Notes: a model not told the origin generated them from the letters alone. A DNA stretch of 64,000 nucleotides from UBA1181 sp045226255 (GCA_045226255.1 JBGVCG010000003.1:1-64000); one strand, 5' to 3'; counted from the first letter of the stretch, positions 54,818-63,728 are shown. Translations and numbers: made by a program.

Positions 54818-54828
54818 GACTGTATGAG

Positions 54829-56115
54829 TTACATGTTGTTATAATTCTTTTTGTCGCCCCAGAGACGCTTCATGTTGTCCGCCAGCCTGTTCTCCGCCGC
54901 ATTGTCCTGCGGTGTCCAGAACTGTGTGCCGGAGATTTTGCTCGGGAGGAATTCCTGCACGACGAAGTGGTCTTTGTAGTCGTGTGAATATTTGTACTCC
55001 TTCCCGTAGTCCAAGTTCTTCATGAGCTTCGTCGGTGCGTTCCGTAGATGGAGCGGAACGGGTTGGTTCCCGTTTTGTCTGACGAACTCCAGGGCCTTGT
55101 CTATGGAAAGGTAGGCGGAGTTGCTCTTCGCACTGGTGGCGAGGTATATGGTGGTCTCCGCCAGTACGATTCTGCCCTCGGGCCATCCGATCTTATGGAT
55201 GGTGTCGAAGCAGGCGTTGGCCAACAATAGGGCGTTGGGGTTGGCGAGTCCGATATCCTCCGCTGCCGATATGACGAGCCTGCGTGCGATGAACTTCGGG
55301 TCTTCTCCTCCGTCCACCATCCTGGCCAGCCAATAGATGGCGGCGTCGGGGTCGCTTCCTCGAATGGATTTGATGAAGGCGGAGACGATGTCGTAGTGCA
55401 TCTCCCCGTTCTTGTCGTATGCGTTGGGGTTCTCCTGCAGGCGCTCCGTCACTTTGTCGTTGGTGAAGTGCACCTCCTCGTCGTCCGGTTCCGCACTGAC
55501 GACCAGATCGATGATGTTGAGCAGTTTCCTCGCATCACCGCCTGCGAACCGTAGCAGGGAGTCTGTCTCGTCGAAGAAGATCTTTTTGCGCTTCAGCTCC
55601 TCGTCCTTCTCCACTACCCGGTGGGCTAGCGCAAGCAGGTCCTCGTCGGTCTGTGGCTTGAGCACATAGACCTGACAGCGGGAGAGCAAAGGAGTGATCA
55701 CCTCGAACGAGGGGTTCTCCGTCGTGGCGCCTATGAGCGTGACGACACCTTGTTCCACCGCCGCCAAGAGGGAGTCTTGCTGCGCCTTGGAGAAGCGGTG
55801 TATCTCGTCGATGAAGAGGATAGGGGGCTCTGTGCTGAAGAACCTGGAATTCTTGGCTTTGTCTATCACGTCACGGACATCCTTGACGCCCGAACTGATG
55901 GCGCTCAACGTGAAGAAGGAACGCTCCATCTGGTTGGCGATGATGCGGGCCAGCGTGGTTTTTCCCACACCGGGAGGTCCCCATAGGATGAACGAAGGAA
56001 TATGTTTCAGCTCCATCATCCTACGAAGCACACCATTCTCACCGACCAAATGCTTTTGGCCGACGTACTCGTCTAACGTCTTCGGACGCATTCTTTCTGC
56101 CAATGGTTGTGCCAT
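54829..56115 (-). CDS. rarA: Replication-associated recombination protein A (RarA/MgsA)
   Basis: The 428-residue AAA+ ATPase is related to clamp loaders and acts at stalled replication forks. Walker A is GPPGVGKTT, Walker B is LFIDEIHRF, sensor 1 is GATTENPSFE, followed by the RarA-specific region IRGSDPDAAIYWLARM and NAPTKLMKNLDYGKEYKY. The length is typical. A 120-base gap separates it from lpxH upstream; a weak TAATTTCG box lies at 56140-56147 on the minus strand. Confidence 0.95.
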   Translation of the reverse strand: MAQPLAERMRPKTLDEYVGQKHLVGENGVLRRMMELKHIPSFILWGPPGVGKTTLARIIANQMERSFFTLSAISSGVKDVRDVIDKAKNSRFFSTEPPILFIDEIHRFSKAQQDSLLAAVEQGVVTLIGATTENPSFEVITPLLSRCQVYVLKPQTDEDLLALAHRVVEKDEELKRKKIFFDETDSLLRFAGGDARKLLNIIDLVVSAEPDDEEVHFTNDKVTERLQENPNAYDKNGEMHYDIVSAFIKSIRGSDPDAAIYWLARMVDGGEDPKFIARRLVISAAEDIGLANPNALLLANACFDTIHKIGWPEGRIVLAETTIYLATSAKSNSAYLSIDKALEFVRQNGNQPVPLHLRNAPTKLMKNLDYGKEYKYSHDYKDHFVVQEFLPSKISGTQFWTPQDNAAENRLADNMKRLWGDKKNYNNM

Positions 56116-56235
56116 GATTCTTATCCGTTGATTTTACTGCGAAATTAATAAAAAAGGGTTCTCGTTTTCCTCGTTCTCCTTCCTGCTCGTTTTTTCTCCT
56201 CTGTTTTTTAGAATTATTAGGATAGTTCTTCTGCT

Positions 56236-57000
56236 TTATTCTGCCTCTTCGTATTTCTTCAGTTCTAGCTGCTCGCCGTCCCACACCGCATAGGTGAAAT
56301 TGGTGATCCAGTCTCCTAAGATCACCACCTTCTTCTCTTGCCCGATGTTCAGGTCCAGGGCTATGTGGCGGTGTCCGAAGACGTAGAAATCTATGTCGTG
56401 CGTCTCGCTGTACTTCTTGGCGAACTGCACAAGGTACTCCCGGTCTTCTCCCAAGTAGGATTCCGCCTCGTTTCCCTGTTTCTTCTTCCTGTTGAAGTGT
56501 GACCATGTTAGTCCGAAAGGCATGGTCAAGTCCGGATGGATCCATTTGTAGAGGAATTGGCAGAATTTGTTGCGGAAGAAACCTCTCATGAACCGGAAGG
56601 AGAGGCTTGGGTCGCCCAACCCGTCACCATGGGCAACGTAGAACTTCTTCCCGTCGAGGTCCAATATGGTCTCTTGTGTGTATACGGTGGCTCCGATTTC
56701 CTTTTGGAAATAGCCGAACATCCACACGTCATGATTGCCTGTGTAGAGGTAGACGGGTATGCCGTCGTCGATGAACTCCGCCATCTTGCCTATGAAGCGG
56801 ACAAAGCCCTTGGGTATGACGTACTTGTATTCGAACCAATAGTCGAACATGTCCCCCACGAAGTACAAAGCCTTGCACGTCGGTTTGATACTGTCCATCC
56901 ACCGAATCAGCCTTTTCTCCGCCGTGAACCTATCCTCGTAGACGGTCAGCCCAAGGTGGGCGTCGGACGCGAAGTATATTTTTTTCTTAGCTGTCTCCAT
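56236..57000 (-). CDS. lpxH: UDP-2,3-diacylglucosamine diphosphatase (LpxH-like)
   Basis: The 254-residue calcineurin-type metallophosphoesterase shows metal motifs SDAHLGL, GDMFDYWFE, GNHDVW, HGDGLG and FGHRHIA in family order. LpxH hydrolyses UDP-2,3-diacylglucosamine to lipid X in lipid A synthesis, on the cytoplasmic side of the inner membrane. It lies 6 bases downstream of the DUF59 gene, so the two are co-transcribed. Confidence 0.88.
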   Translation of the reverse strand: METAKKKIYFASDAHLGLTVYEDRFTAEKRLIRWMDSIKPTCKALYFVGDMFDYWFEYKYVIPKGFVRFIGKMAEFIDDGIPVYLYTGNHDVWMFGYFQKEIGATVYTQETILDLDGKKFYVAHGDGLGDPSLSFRFMRGFFRNKFCQFLYKWIHPDLTMPFGLTWSHFNRKKKQGNEAESYLGEDREYLVQFAKKYSETHDIDFYVFGHRHIALDLNIGQEKKVVILGDWITNFTYAVWDGEQLELKKYEEAE

Positions 57001-57006
57001 GCTTGC

Positions 57007-57321
57007 TTATAGATAACCCAACTCCAGAAGCGCCTCCTCGGACATTCTCTCCTTGGTCCATTCGGGCTCGAAGACAATGTTCACGTTGCATTGTTTGACT
57101 CCCTCTATGCCATTGATTTTCATCTGTATGTCCTCCACCAAGTATTCTCCTGCGGGACAACTCGGGGCGGTGAGCGTCATCTCAATGTCCACCACACCAT
57201 CCTCCTTCACGTTGATGTTGTAGATGAGTCCGAGGTCGTAAACGTTCACTGGAATTTCCGGGTCATACACTGTCTTCAGTGCGGAAACAATCTTTTCTTC
57301 TATTTCTAAAAATTCGTTCAT
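57007..57321 (-). CDS. MIP18/DUF59 family Fe-S assembly protein
   Basis: The 104-residue protein has the family core VYDPEIPVNVYDLGLIY and LTAPSCPAGEYL with the conserved Cys. Relatives (SufT, PaaD, MIP18) help to mature iron-sulfur proteins. No suf genes are nearby; it sits between a cardiolipin synthase and lpxH in one minus-strand run. Confidence 0.88.
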   Translation of the reverse strand: MNEFLEIEEKIVSALKTVYDPEIPVNVYDLGLIYNINVKEDGVVDIEMTLTAPSCPAGEYLVEDIQMKINGIEGVKQCNVNIVFEPEWTKERMSEEALLELGYL

Positions 57322-57343
57322 TTTACTTTAAGTAATTTACGGT

Positions 57344-58762
57344 TTAGAGAAGCGGACTGAATAGCCTAGCCAATGATTCCTTGATCTTCTGGCTGAAGCG
57401 GCGCGTCGCCCATTCTTCTTTTTTGACTTCAACGGATGATTGTAGGTCATCGTGGTATATATCGATCATTTTCTGCGCTATCGACGCATCATACATGATC
57501 GCGTTGAGTTCGAAATTCTGCTCGAAGCTGCGGAAGTCCATGTTGGCGCTTCCGATGATGGCGATGTCGTCGGCCACCACAATCTTGCTGTGGATGAAGC
57601 CTGGCTGGTACAAGTACACCTTTATGCCTGCCTTCAACATCTGGTCGAGGTAGGAGTAGGTGCTGTAGAGTGTCACCCTGGCGTCTGACTTCATCGGTAG
57701 GATGAGGCGCACGTCCACGCCACACAAGGCGGCGGTCTGCAGGGCGGTGATCAAACTCTCCGGAGGCAGGAAATAAGGGGTTTCGATGTAGATGCGCTCC
57801 TTGGCTTCCATGAAGGCTTTCGCGAATATCTGCATCACGCTCTCCCACACCATGTCCGGTCCGCTGATGACGATCTGGGCCAAGCAGTCGCCTCGCTTCT
57901 CCTGGGCAGGATAGTAGGCGGTGTCCTCTATCAGCTCCCTTTTCACGAAGAACCAGTCCATGAGGAAATTCTTCTGTAGTCCGAGCACCGCACTTCCTTC
58001 GATCCTGATGTGCGTGTCCCTCCATGGACCCCAGCTCAAACCCTCCACGTAACGGTCCGCTATGTTGAAACCGCCCGTGTAGCCCACCTGTCCGTCTATG
58101 ACGATGATTTTGCGGTGGTTCCTATAGTTCACACGGCTGTTGATGTAAGGCAAACCTACTTCGAGGAAGCTCTGCACCTCGATGCCTGCCTCACGCAACT
58201 CGTTGATTTTCTTCTTCTTCAATTGCCAGCTACCTACGTCGTCGATGATTACCCTCACCGCGACACCCTCCTTCGCCTTCTCTTTCAGCACATCCATCAC
58301 CTTCGAGCCGATCTTGTCCGCCAGGAAAATATAGTACTCCATGTGGATATGATGCTTGGCCGAACGCAGGTCGGCTATGATGGATTCGTACAGCTGGTCC
58401 GCCTTCGTGATGATGTCCACCTTGTTGTTCTCGTGGATTGGCGCATCACTGTTCTTGTAGGCCAATGTGGCGATGCTTCTCTGCGCATCGGTCAGATTGA
58501 GCTTGGGGAGCTCCGTCAAGTCGGAGGTGTTGCTCTTCTTGTTGATGAGCAAGCTTCGTTTGGAGATCACGTGCCTCTTCCTGAATTTCCTACCGACAAG
58601 GATGTAGAAGAGGAAGCCTACCACCGGCAGGAATATCAAGACCATTATCCATGCGATGGACTTGACAGGGTTGCGATTCTCCACCAACATGAAGATGATG
58701 GTGGTGAATATCGTGTAGATGTATACTACGAAAATTATTATGTAGGCTATGTCCCAAATCAT
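57344..58762 (-). CDS. cls: Cardiolipin synthase (phospholipase D family)
   Basis: The 472 residues have two N-terminal transmembrane segments (about 4-27 and 35-57) and two HKD motifs, HRKIIVIDGQVGYTGGFN and HSKIVVADDIAIIGSANMD. It joins two phosphatidylglycerol molecules (or a related donor) into cardiolipin at the inner membrane. The end LARLFSPLL is typical of ClsA-type proteins. The DUF59 gene starts 22 bases after its stop. Confidence 0.92.
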   Translation of the reverse strand: MIWDIAYIIIFVVYIYTIFTTIIFMLVENRNPVKSIAWIMVLIFLPVVGFLFYILVGRKFRKRHVISKRSLLINKKSNTSDLTELPKLNLTDAQRSIATLAYKNSDAPIHENNKVDIITKADQLYESIIADLRSAKHHIHMEYYIFLADKIGSKVMDVLKEKAKEGVAVRVIIDDVGSWQLKKKKINELREAGIEVQSFLEVGLPYINSRVNYRNHRKIIVIDGQVGYTGGFNIADRYVEGLSWGPWRDTHIRIEGSAVLGLQKNFLMDWFFVKRELIEDTAYYPAQEKRGDCLAQIVISGPDMVWESVMQIFAKAFMEAKERIYIETPYFLPPESLITALQTAALCGVDVRLILPMKSDARVTLYSTYSYLDQMLKAGIKVYLYQPGFIHSKIVVADDIAIIGSANMDFRSFEQNFELNAIMYDASIAQKMIDIYHDDLQSSVEVKKEEWATRRFSQKIKESLARLFSPLL

Positions 58763-58824
58763 TTTTCCCCAATTCTTTTGTAAAATTAAAGAATTTTTGA
58801 ATAATAAACATCAAATTGGTGGAT

Positions 58825-58832
58825 CAAATATA
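58825..58832 (-). promoter_or_regulatory. -7 box (TATATTTG) of cls
   Basis: On the minus strand TATATTTG fits TAnnTTTG, about 62 bases before the cls ATG. It separates cls from the upstream hipBA operon. Confidence 0.45.
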
Positions 58833-58930
58833 TGCCTGAGGGGTCTCTTTCAGGTAAAAATGGGTGTTTTTTCTTGCGTAGGGGCGTTTTTTATGCCTAA
58901 TACGATGATTTATTGTATGTTCTAAGGGAT

Positions 58931-61528
58931 TTATTGGCGTTCTTTTTTCGCTTTTATCTCCTCCAATAGCTTCTCCATGTCACGGATGGTGAATCCGCAC
59001 TCCTTGAACTTGTTCACGATGTCGATGGACTCTTTCTGTTCTTTCGTTAAGCCTTTCAGGTCGTCTGAAATCTTTATGCCTAGGAAGAAGAAGATATCGT
59101 TGCTGGCGATGCTGTAGAGTGGGGAGAGTTGGTTGGTTTCCCCGATCTCGCTAGGCGTTCGGGTTCCTCCTGCCTTGTCGTACACCCATTGGGTTTCGGA
59201 GATGACCTTTCGGGCAGTGGTGTGGGCGATGCGTTGCTGGGTTCTGGTCTGTTTCCCCTTCTCCACGTAGCTGTAGTCTCCCATGAGCGATTGCGCAAAA
59301 AGGAAGGAGGTTGTCCGCTGGATCTCCTCGCTGAGAAGTCGGAAGAAGACCGCGGAACGTTTCGGACTGAGGTGCTGGATGAAGTGGTCCCACCCGCAGA
59401 TTTCCTTGTCCGTGATCTCCTGCGCTCCCTTGTCGTATTGCCTTAGGCTGACAGGGTTCAGCTCTAAGCCTAACCGTTTCGCCTCTAGCGGAGTACGTAT
59501 CACGTCACGGATTGTCAGATGGGTTTGCACCCCTAATTGCAGAAGGAATTCGTAGAATGTGCTTCTGTTCTCCGGAAGGATGGCGTCCGCAATCGTTTGG
59601 TTCTCAATGAAGTATATATCTGCGCATCCTTCCCAGTAATCATTGAGTAGGGCAGTGCGCAAAACCGTCTGATGGGCTCTGCTGAAGCATCGGTTGCCTG
59701 TATGGTCTACCGTGGGAAGGAAAGGTATCTCCTTGAGGAGACTGACGAATCTTTCCCGCTCGCCTCCTTGCGCGGGCAGGGATTGGTAGCACTCCGTAAT
59801 GCGTCTGAGGTGGTGAAGGATCTCCGCCTCACCTAATTGGTGGGCTCTTCCTTCCCGATAGATGGGCAGGATTTGTTGTTCCACTTCGGCTTGCGGACCA
59901 GGCTCTTTCAGCCCGAGGGAAGAGAGTGAACGCCTGCATCTCTCGTCCTCCCACAGGTCTGGATGGACGGATTGTGAGGAGTTCTCATCTCCTGTGAACG
60001 CCTGCGAAGAGGCATCCCCTCCGCTCACAAGGCTGATTGCCCTCGCTTTGTTGTCGGCGCAGAGGATGACGGGCTCTTCCTTCAAACATACCCTGTTCTT
60101 GGCTAGGCATTGGTAAAACTTTTTCAGCCATTCCATACTTTGCCGTTCGATGTCGAAGGCGGTGATATGGCCTAGTACATCGCCTATACCGATTGTATTG
60201 GCTGCTAATCGATTGTCTTTTAGATAATTATGAATAATGGAGCGTTGAGGCTCCTCTTTTCTGTACAGTTCTCGGAAGCACCATTCCCTTTGGGAACCGT
60301 CGGGAAGGATCTCCTCTTGTGCTCCGCTGAAGAGCTCGCGCAACAATTTGTCCTCTGTGTGTCGGGTACGGGAGGCATCCACGTATTGCCCGTTGTCCGT
60401 AAAGAACAGAGACTGTGTGCGCAGTGACTGGACGATGGCCGTATAGATTGGCGTCAAGAAGTGTGGACCCGTCTTTTTGATGAATTTATTTTTCTCTAAA
60501 GGGATGATGTCGAAGAGCGTATCCTTCAACTGATTGCTTTGCGCAAGATGTTGCAAGGCTTTCCCTGCCAATTCGCCTAAGGCTTGCACTTGCTGGATGT
60601 TCCATGTCTCATGGTCTTTGATGCTTTCCCTGTTGTCGGTCAGTAAGAAAGGCGCATGGATCACGAAGGGGAGCGGGCAAGACTCCTTGGTCGGGAAGAA
60701 ACAGTAGATGTTCTCCTCCTCTTCTAGGGGTTGAGGCACACGTTGCGCGTTTGATTCGAAGGCGATGGCGCATCCCTCCGTGTAGCGGTGGAAGTGCTTC
60801 GTCTGGCGACTCTCCCCATCGTCTTGCGTCAGGGTGAGGAATGTGTAGGTGACGGAGCCGATCTTCGTCTTGCTTTCAGTCTCTAGTTGGTACACGCCAT
60901 GGGCACCGTTGTCCGAGTCCCAGACTATCCTTTTCAGGTGTGACAGGAAAAAGAGAGGGTGGTGCAGCGTCCGAAGCTTTTGCAATATGTCTTGGTAATC
61001 CTTCTCCGCATTCTTCAAGGGAAACAGGAAGTAGGTCTCTCCGGCCTTCCTTCCCTCCTTCGCACGGGGGGCGGGCACGGGTACGATATAGTCTTGTATA
61101 TCGAACGAGAGCGTATCGTCCTCGATGTGAGGGCGGTCGGTATAGCGGAAGATGGATTTGAACCCGATGCCGAACTTGCCTATCGAGTTGCCGCTCTGCT
61201 TGTTGCTGGCGCCGATGGAGGTCAGTGCGTTCAGGTGGCCGATCGTTCCCTTGTCATCCTCCCGATTAGGGTCTGTCAGGGTGAAACGGATCGAACCGTT
61301 GTGGATGTATTCCAGCTTCTCTTTGTGCAGATGGATATGGACTTCCGTCGCTTGCGCGTCGTCGGAGTTTTGCAGAAGTTCATAGAGGAAGTGCGCCTCG
61401 TCGGAATATTTATCCACGACGGAGTTCCAGAAGCCAGCCGCCGCCGGATCCTTCAGTTGCTCCGCCAGCGAGGCTCTCTTGCCGGACAGTAGCCGGAACC
61501 ATTCCTTCTCTTCCTTGCTTATCTCCAT
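58931..61528 (-). CDS. Sacsin-like GHKL/HSP90-type ATPase, function unknown
   Basis: The 865 residues begin with an HSP90/GHKL ATP-binding fold as in sacsin and NO VEIN proteins: N-box ELLQNSDDAQ (about 50-59), HNGSIRF (about 76-82), and lid/G2-type GKFGIGFKS (about 117-125). The remaining 650 residues match nothing recognised; the C-terminus is charged and helical (IRDMEKLLEEIKAKKERQ). No signal peptide or membrane segment is seen. The start lies 4 bases after the LOG-family stop, so it is the fourth gene of a tight operon with hipB and hipA. Large ATPases of this kind occur in bacterial conflict systems, but nothing in this protein proves that role. Confidence 0.8.
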   Translation of the reverse strand: MEISKEEKEWFRLLSGKRASLAEQLKDPAAAGFWNSVVDKYSDEAHFLYELLQNSDDAQATEVHIHLHKEKLEYIHNGSIRFTLTDPNREDDKGTIGHLNALTSIGASNKQSGNSIGKFGIGFKSIFRYTDRPHIEDDTLSFDIQDYIVPVPAPRAKEGRKAGETYFLFPLKNAEKDYQDILQKLRTLHHPLFFLSHLKRIVWDSDNGAHGVYQLETESKTKIGSVTYTFLTLTQDDGESRQTKHFHRYTEGCAIAFESNAQRVPQPLEEEENIYCFFPTKESCPLPFVIHAPFLLTDNRESIKDHETWNIQQVQALGELAGKALQHLAQSNQLKDTLFDIIPLEKNKFIKKTGPHFLTPIYTAIVQSLRTQSLFFTDNGQYVDASRTRHTEDKLLRELFSGAQEEILPDGSQREWCFRELYRKEEPQRSIIHNYLKDNRLAANTIGIGDVLGHITAFDIERQSMEWLKKFYQCLAKNRVCLKEEPVILCADNKARAISLVSGGDASSQAFTGDENSSQSVHPDLWEDERCRRSLSSLGLKEPGPQAEVEQQILPIYREGRAHQLGEAEILHHLRRITECYQSLPAQGGERERFVSLLKEIPFLPTVDHTGNRCFSRAHQTVLRTALLNDYWEGCADIYFIENQTIADAILPENRSTFYEFLLQLGVQTHLTIRDVIRTPLEAKRLGLELNPVSLRQYDKGAQEITDKEICGWDHFIQHLSPKRSAVFFRLLSEEIQRTTSFLFAQSLMGDYSYVEKGKQTRTQQRIAHTTARKVISETQWVYDKAGGTRTPSEIGETNQLSPLYSIASNDIFFFLGIKISDDLKGLTKEQKESIDIVNKFKECGFTIRDMEKLLEEIKAKKERQ

Positions 61529-61532
61529 GACG

Positions 61533-62114
61533 CTATAGGCTTGCGTATTTGTTGGACTCCTCTTCTCCCCACGGATGCCCCTCCTCTATGGCGGCCAGCA
61601 CCTCGTCGGCGCAGTTGACGACGGTCCATGTTTTCTTTAGCTTCTCCGACATGAACTTCTCCTCCACGCACTTGTCCAGCATGGAAAGGAGGGGGTCGAA
61701 GAAGTGGTTGACGTTGATGATGATGATAGGTTTAAGGAAGAGTCCCAATTGTTTCCACGTGATGATCTCCATCAACTCCTCCAAGGTTCCGCAACCGCCA
61801 GGCAATGCGATGGCGGCATCCACGTCTTGGGTCATCCGTTCCTTCCTCGTGTGCATGGAGGAGGTCTCCACCTCCGTCACCTTAGGGTTGTCCCAGCCTC
61901 TCTCCACCATGAAGCGGGGAATGATGCCTGTGATTTCACCGCCGTGGTCGAGCATGGACTGCGCCAGTTCCCCCATCAGACCGACCGCTCCGCCACCGTA
62001 GTTGCAGGCGATGCCGTTCTTTGAGAGCACCTCACCCAATCTTCTCGCTTCCCGCTTGTACGCGTCATCCACTTGTGTGCTGGATGCGCAGTAGACACAA
62101 ACCCGTTTCGTCAT
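61533..62114 (-). CDS. LOG family Rossmann-fold protein (TIGR00730 type)
   Basis: 193 residues from ATG 62114 (MTKRVCVYCASSTQ). A longer in-frame start would run into hipA and adds an unlike-looking stretch, so it is rejected. Motifs are YGGGAVGLMG, the substrate-binding SMHTRKERM, and LPGGCGTLEELMEIITW with the catalytic Arg/Glu of LOG phosphoribohydrolases, which release bases from nucleoside 5'-monophosphates. It may be housekeeping. Here it starts 2 bases after the hipA stop and is followed 4 bases later by the sacsin-like gene. Confidence 0.88.
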   Translation of the reverse strand: MTKRVCVYCASSTQVDDAYKREARRLGEVLSKNGIACNYGGGAVGLMGELAQSMLDHGGEITGIIPRFMVERGWDNPKVTEVETSSMHTRKERMTQDVDAAIALPGGCGTLEELMEIITWKQLGLFLKPIIIINVNHFFDPLLSMLDKCVEEKFMSEKLKKTWTVVNCADEVLAAIEEGHPWGEEESNKYASL

Positions 62115-62116
62115 AT

Positions 62117-63253
62117 TCAATCCTTTCGTTTTCTTTCCACAAAGGTAAATAAATTTGTGGGAATGGAGAGATGTTCCTTTACTACATCTCCGACCTCTCG
62201 GATGATTTCCGTGCAACGAGTGCGGGGTATGCGGATTTTAGTGCCTACCGCGATCATGTCCTCTAAGGTCGGCTGACCGTTGTTGTTCACCGATGTCGCA
62301 TGTTCCCCGTTATATCCAGCCGCACAATGGGTCAGGTCGTATGCGGGAGACAACGTCCATTTGCCTTCCCGACAGATGAAGGTGAAGTTCTTTGGATGAT
62401 CGTCTTTGTTCTCCGCTAAGACATTGAACACCATTCTCCGAAACATCTCTTCCACCTGCAGGGGGTCTTGGGTCAAGTAGCCTGTTAGGCTGAGCAGATT
62501 CTTGTAGTCAAGCTTGGGCGTTTGAATGGAGACACCGAGCAGTGCCCCGGCTGTGGCGGTGTGCAAACGTTGCCCGTCCTCCACGTCGAAGCGACGGCTG
62601 GCGAAGTATTTACCGTCGATCAGTCGAAAGTCTGGCACGTTGATTCCGCACCGCCGTGCCGCTTCATGGTAACGGTATTCCTCTTTGCCCATATCCACGG
62701 GGTCGTAGGTGTGGCGGAATTTCACCAGCCATTCGCCCTCTTCATCCTTCATTAGACACTTCGGACGACAGCCGCCCGAGTTGCCGCTGTTGAAGTAGAG
62801 CACATCCTCGTCCTTGCCCGTTTTTTCGGAAAGCACGTCCAGCGCCATTTGTTGCAGCTGGTCGAGGGCGGGGAGCGATTTTTCCTCTCCCACCAATGTC
62901 TCCGGCACGTAGCATAAGGCGCCCATGCCGGAACTGCCTACTATGCTTAGCCGTTGTATAGGAGTTAATCCATGCTCGTCGATTCCCTGTTTTTTGAGTA
63001 TTCTGTTCAGCAGATAACGTCCGTAACCGTCCGGCAAACTATCCTCGAAGATCCCGAAATTCCCGCTGAAAGGTGTTGGCTGTGCGATGAACATTCCAGT
63101 GCGCAAGGGTAACTCGATGGGTGAGATGGAAAACCCTGTCGCGATCCATTCCTTGTCGTACTCAAAAGCGCAACGACGTCCGTCTGGGGTCATTGTCAAT
63201 CTCCCCACGCATCGTTCTCCCATATGCACGTTCAGTTTATTTGCCGAATTCAT
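62117..63253 (-). CDS. hipA: HipA-family serine/threonine kinase toxin
   Basis: 378 residues from ATG 63253; the open frame runs further upstream but only as a shadow of hipB. There is an N-terminal HipA_1 domain (LNVHMGERCVGRL, FSGNFGIFEDSLPDGYGR), then the kinase domain with SGGCRPK in the P-loop region, WLVKF, YHEAARRCGINVPD, the catalytic ENKDDHPKNF (about residue 280) and metal-binding SPAYDLT. All key residues appear intact. HipA kinases phosphorylate aminoacyl-tRNA synthetases and cause growth arrest. The gene overlaps hipB by 17 bases. Confidence 0.9.
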   Translation of the reverse strand: MNSANKLNVHMGERCVGRLTMTPDGRRCAFEYDKEWIATGFSISPIELPLRTGMFIAQPTPFSGNFGIFEDSLPDGYGRYLLNRILKKQGIDEHGLTPIQRLSIVGSSGMGALCYVPETLVGEEKSLPALDQLQQMALDVLSEKTGKDEDVLYFNSGNSGGCRPKCLMKDEEGEWLVKFRHTYDPVDMGKEEYRYHEAARRCGINVPDFRLIDGKYFASRRFDVEDGQRLHTATAGALLGVSIQTPKLDYKNLLSLTGYLTQDPLQVEEMFRRMVFNVLAENKDDHPKNFTFICREGKWTLSPAYDLTHCAAGYNGEHATSVNNNGQPTLEDMIAVGTKIRIPRTRCTEIIREVGDVVKEHLSIPTNLFTFVERKRKD

Positions 63254-63563
63254 TTCTGCCTCGCTTCCTGTTTTTATTTTTGTTGATGGTCTCCAACTCC
63301 TCCATCGTGGAGAAATGCGGCTCGGAAAGGAGTTGCTTGATGTCTGCCGTATAGCCCAAAGCCTGCGCCAACGCCACAAAGGAGGTGAGCGCAATCGTGT
63401 GTTGCTGCTCAAATTTGGCGATGGTCGGTGCCGGGACACCGCTCATCATGGCAAGCGCACTCCGCGAAAGCCCTTTCTCCAATCGCCTTTTCTGCAGATT
63501 TCCTGCTAGTAATCTCGTCAAATCATCGACGGACTCTTGCTCTAAAGTGTAAATATATTGCAT
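63237..63563 (-). CDS. hipB: HipB-like antitoxin, XRE helix-turn-helix
   Basis: 108 residues from ATG 63563 (MQYIYTLEQESVDDL); an upstream in-frame start exists but is less likely. A Cro/C1-type helix-turn-helix covers about 22-80 (LQKRRLEKGLSRSALAMMSGVPAPTIAKFEQ). The tail is very basic (NKNKNRKRGRN). HipB proteins bind the operator of their own operon and hold HipA inactive. It is the first gene of the four-gene operon and overlaps hipA. Confidence 0.88.
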   Translation of the reverse strand: MQYIYTLEQESVDDLTRLLAGNLQKRRLEKGLSRSALAMMSGVPAPTIAKFEQQHTIALTSFVALAQALGYTADIKQLLSEPHFSTMEELETINKNKNRKRGRNEFGK

Positions 63564-63630
63564 ATAATTGTATCTCTTAAATATTAAAATATATACCAAC
63601 AAATACTATCATATTCGTTTGTAAAAATAA

Positions 63631-63638
63631 CAAAATTA
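63631..63638 (-). promoter_or_regulatory. Possible -7 box (TAATTTTG) of the hipBA operon
   Basis: Minus-strand TAATTTTG fits TAnnTTTG, with CAAA (TTTG on the minus strand) 16 bases upstream at 63655-63658. The AT-rich 63570-63600 segment with GTAT...ATAC ends could hold a HipB operator, but that is only a suggestion. Confidence 0.35.
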
Positions 63639-63676
63639 TGAATAGAAACAAAACCAAAGGTGTAATCTGCTTCGAT

Positions 63677-63704
63677 AATTCTTAATTCTTAATTCCTAAC
63701 TCTT
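63677..63704. repeat. Tandem 7-base repeat (AATTCTT)4
   Basis: Units AATTCTT, AATTCTT, AATTCCT and AACTCTT are consecutive. They resemble the heptamers at 37465-37478 and, in period and A-A start, those at 6446-6487. Confidence 0.65.
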
Positions 63705-63716
63705 AATTATAATTAC

Positions 63717-63724
63717 TACCTTTG
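63717..63724 (+). promoter_or_regulatory. -7-like box (TACCTTTG) just before the flippase gene
   Basis: TACCTTTG matches TAnnTTTG but ends only 4 bases before ATG 63729. If it is real, the transcript would be nearly leaderless. Confidence 0.35.
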
Positions 63725-63728
63725 TGGT

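Noticed and set aside
57489..58025. Alternative minus-strand frame inside cls (178 codons)
   Set aside because: It runs within the cls gene in another frame, with His/Arg-rich composition and no motifs.
62115..62216. Upstream extension of the LOG-family protein
   Set aside because: The extra 34 residues overlap hipA, lack family similarity, and the family start MTKRVCVYCASS is at 62114.
63254..63439. Upstream extension of HipA (62 residues)
   Set aside because: It is a shadow frame of hipB, rich in Arg/Ser/Trp; HipA homology starts right after ATG 63253.
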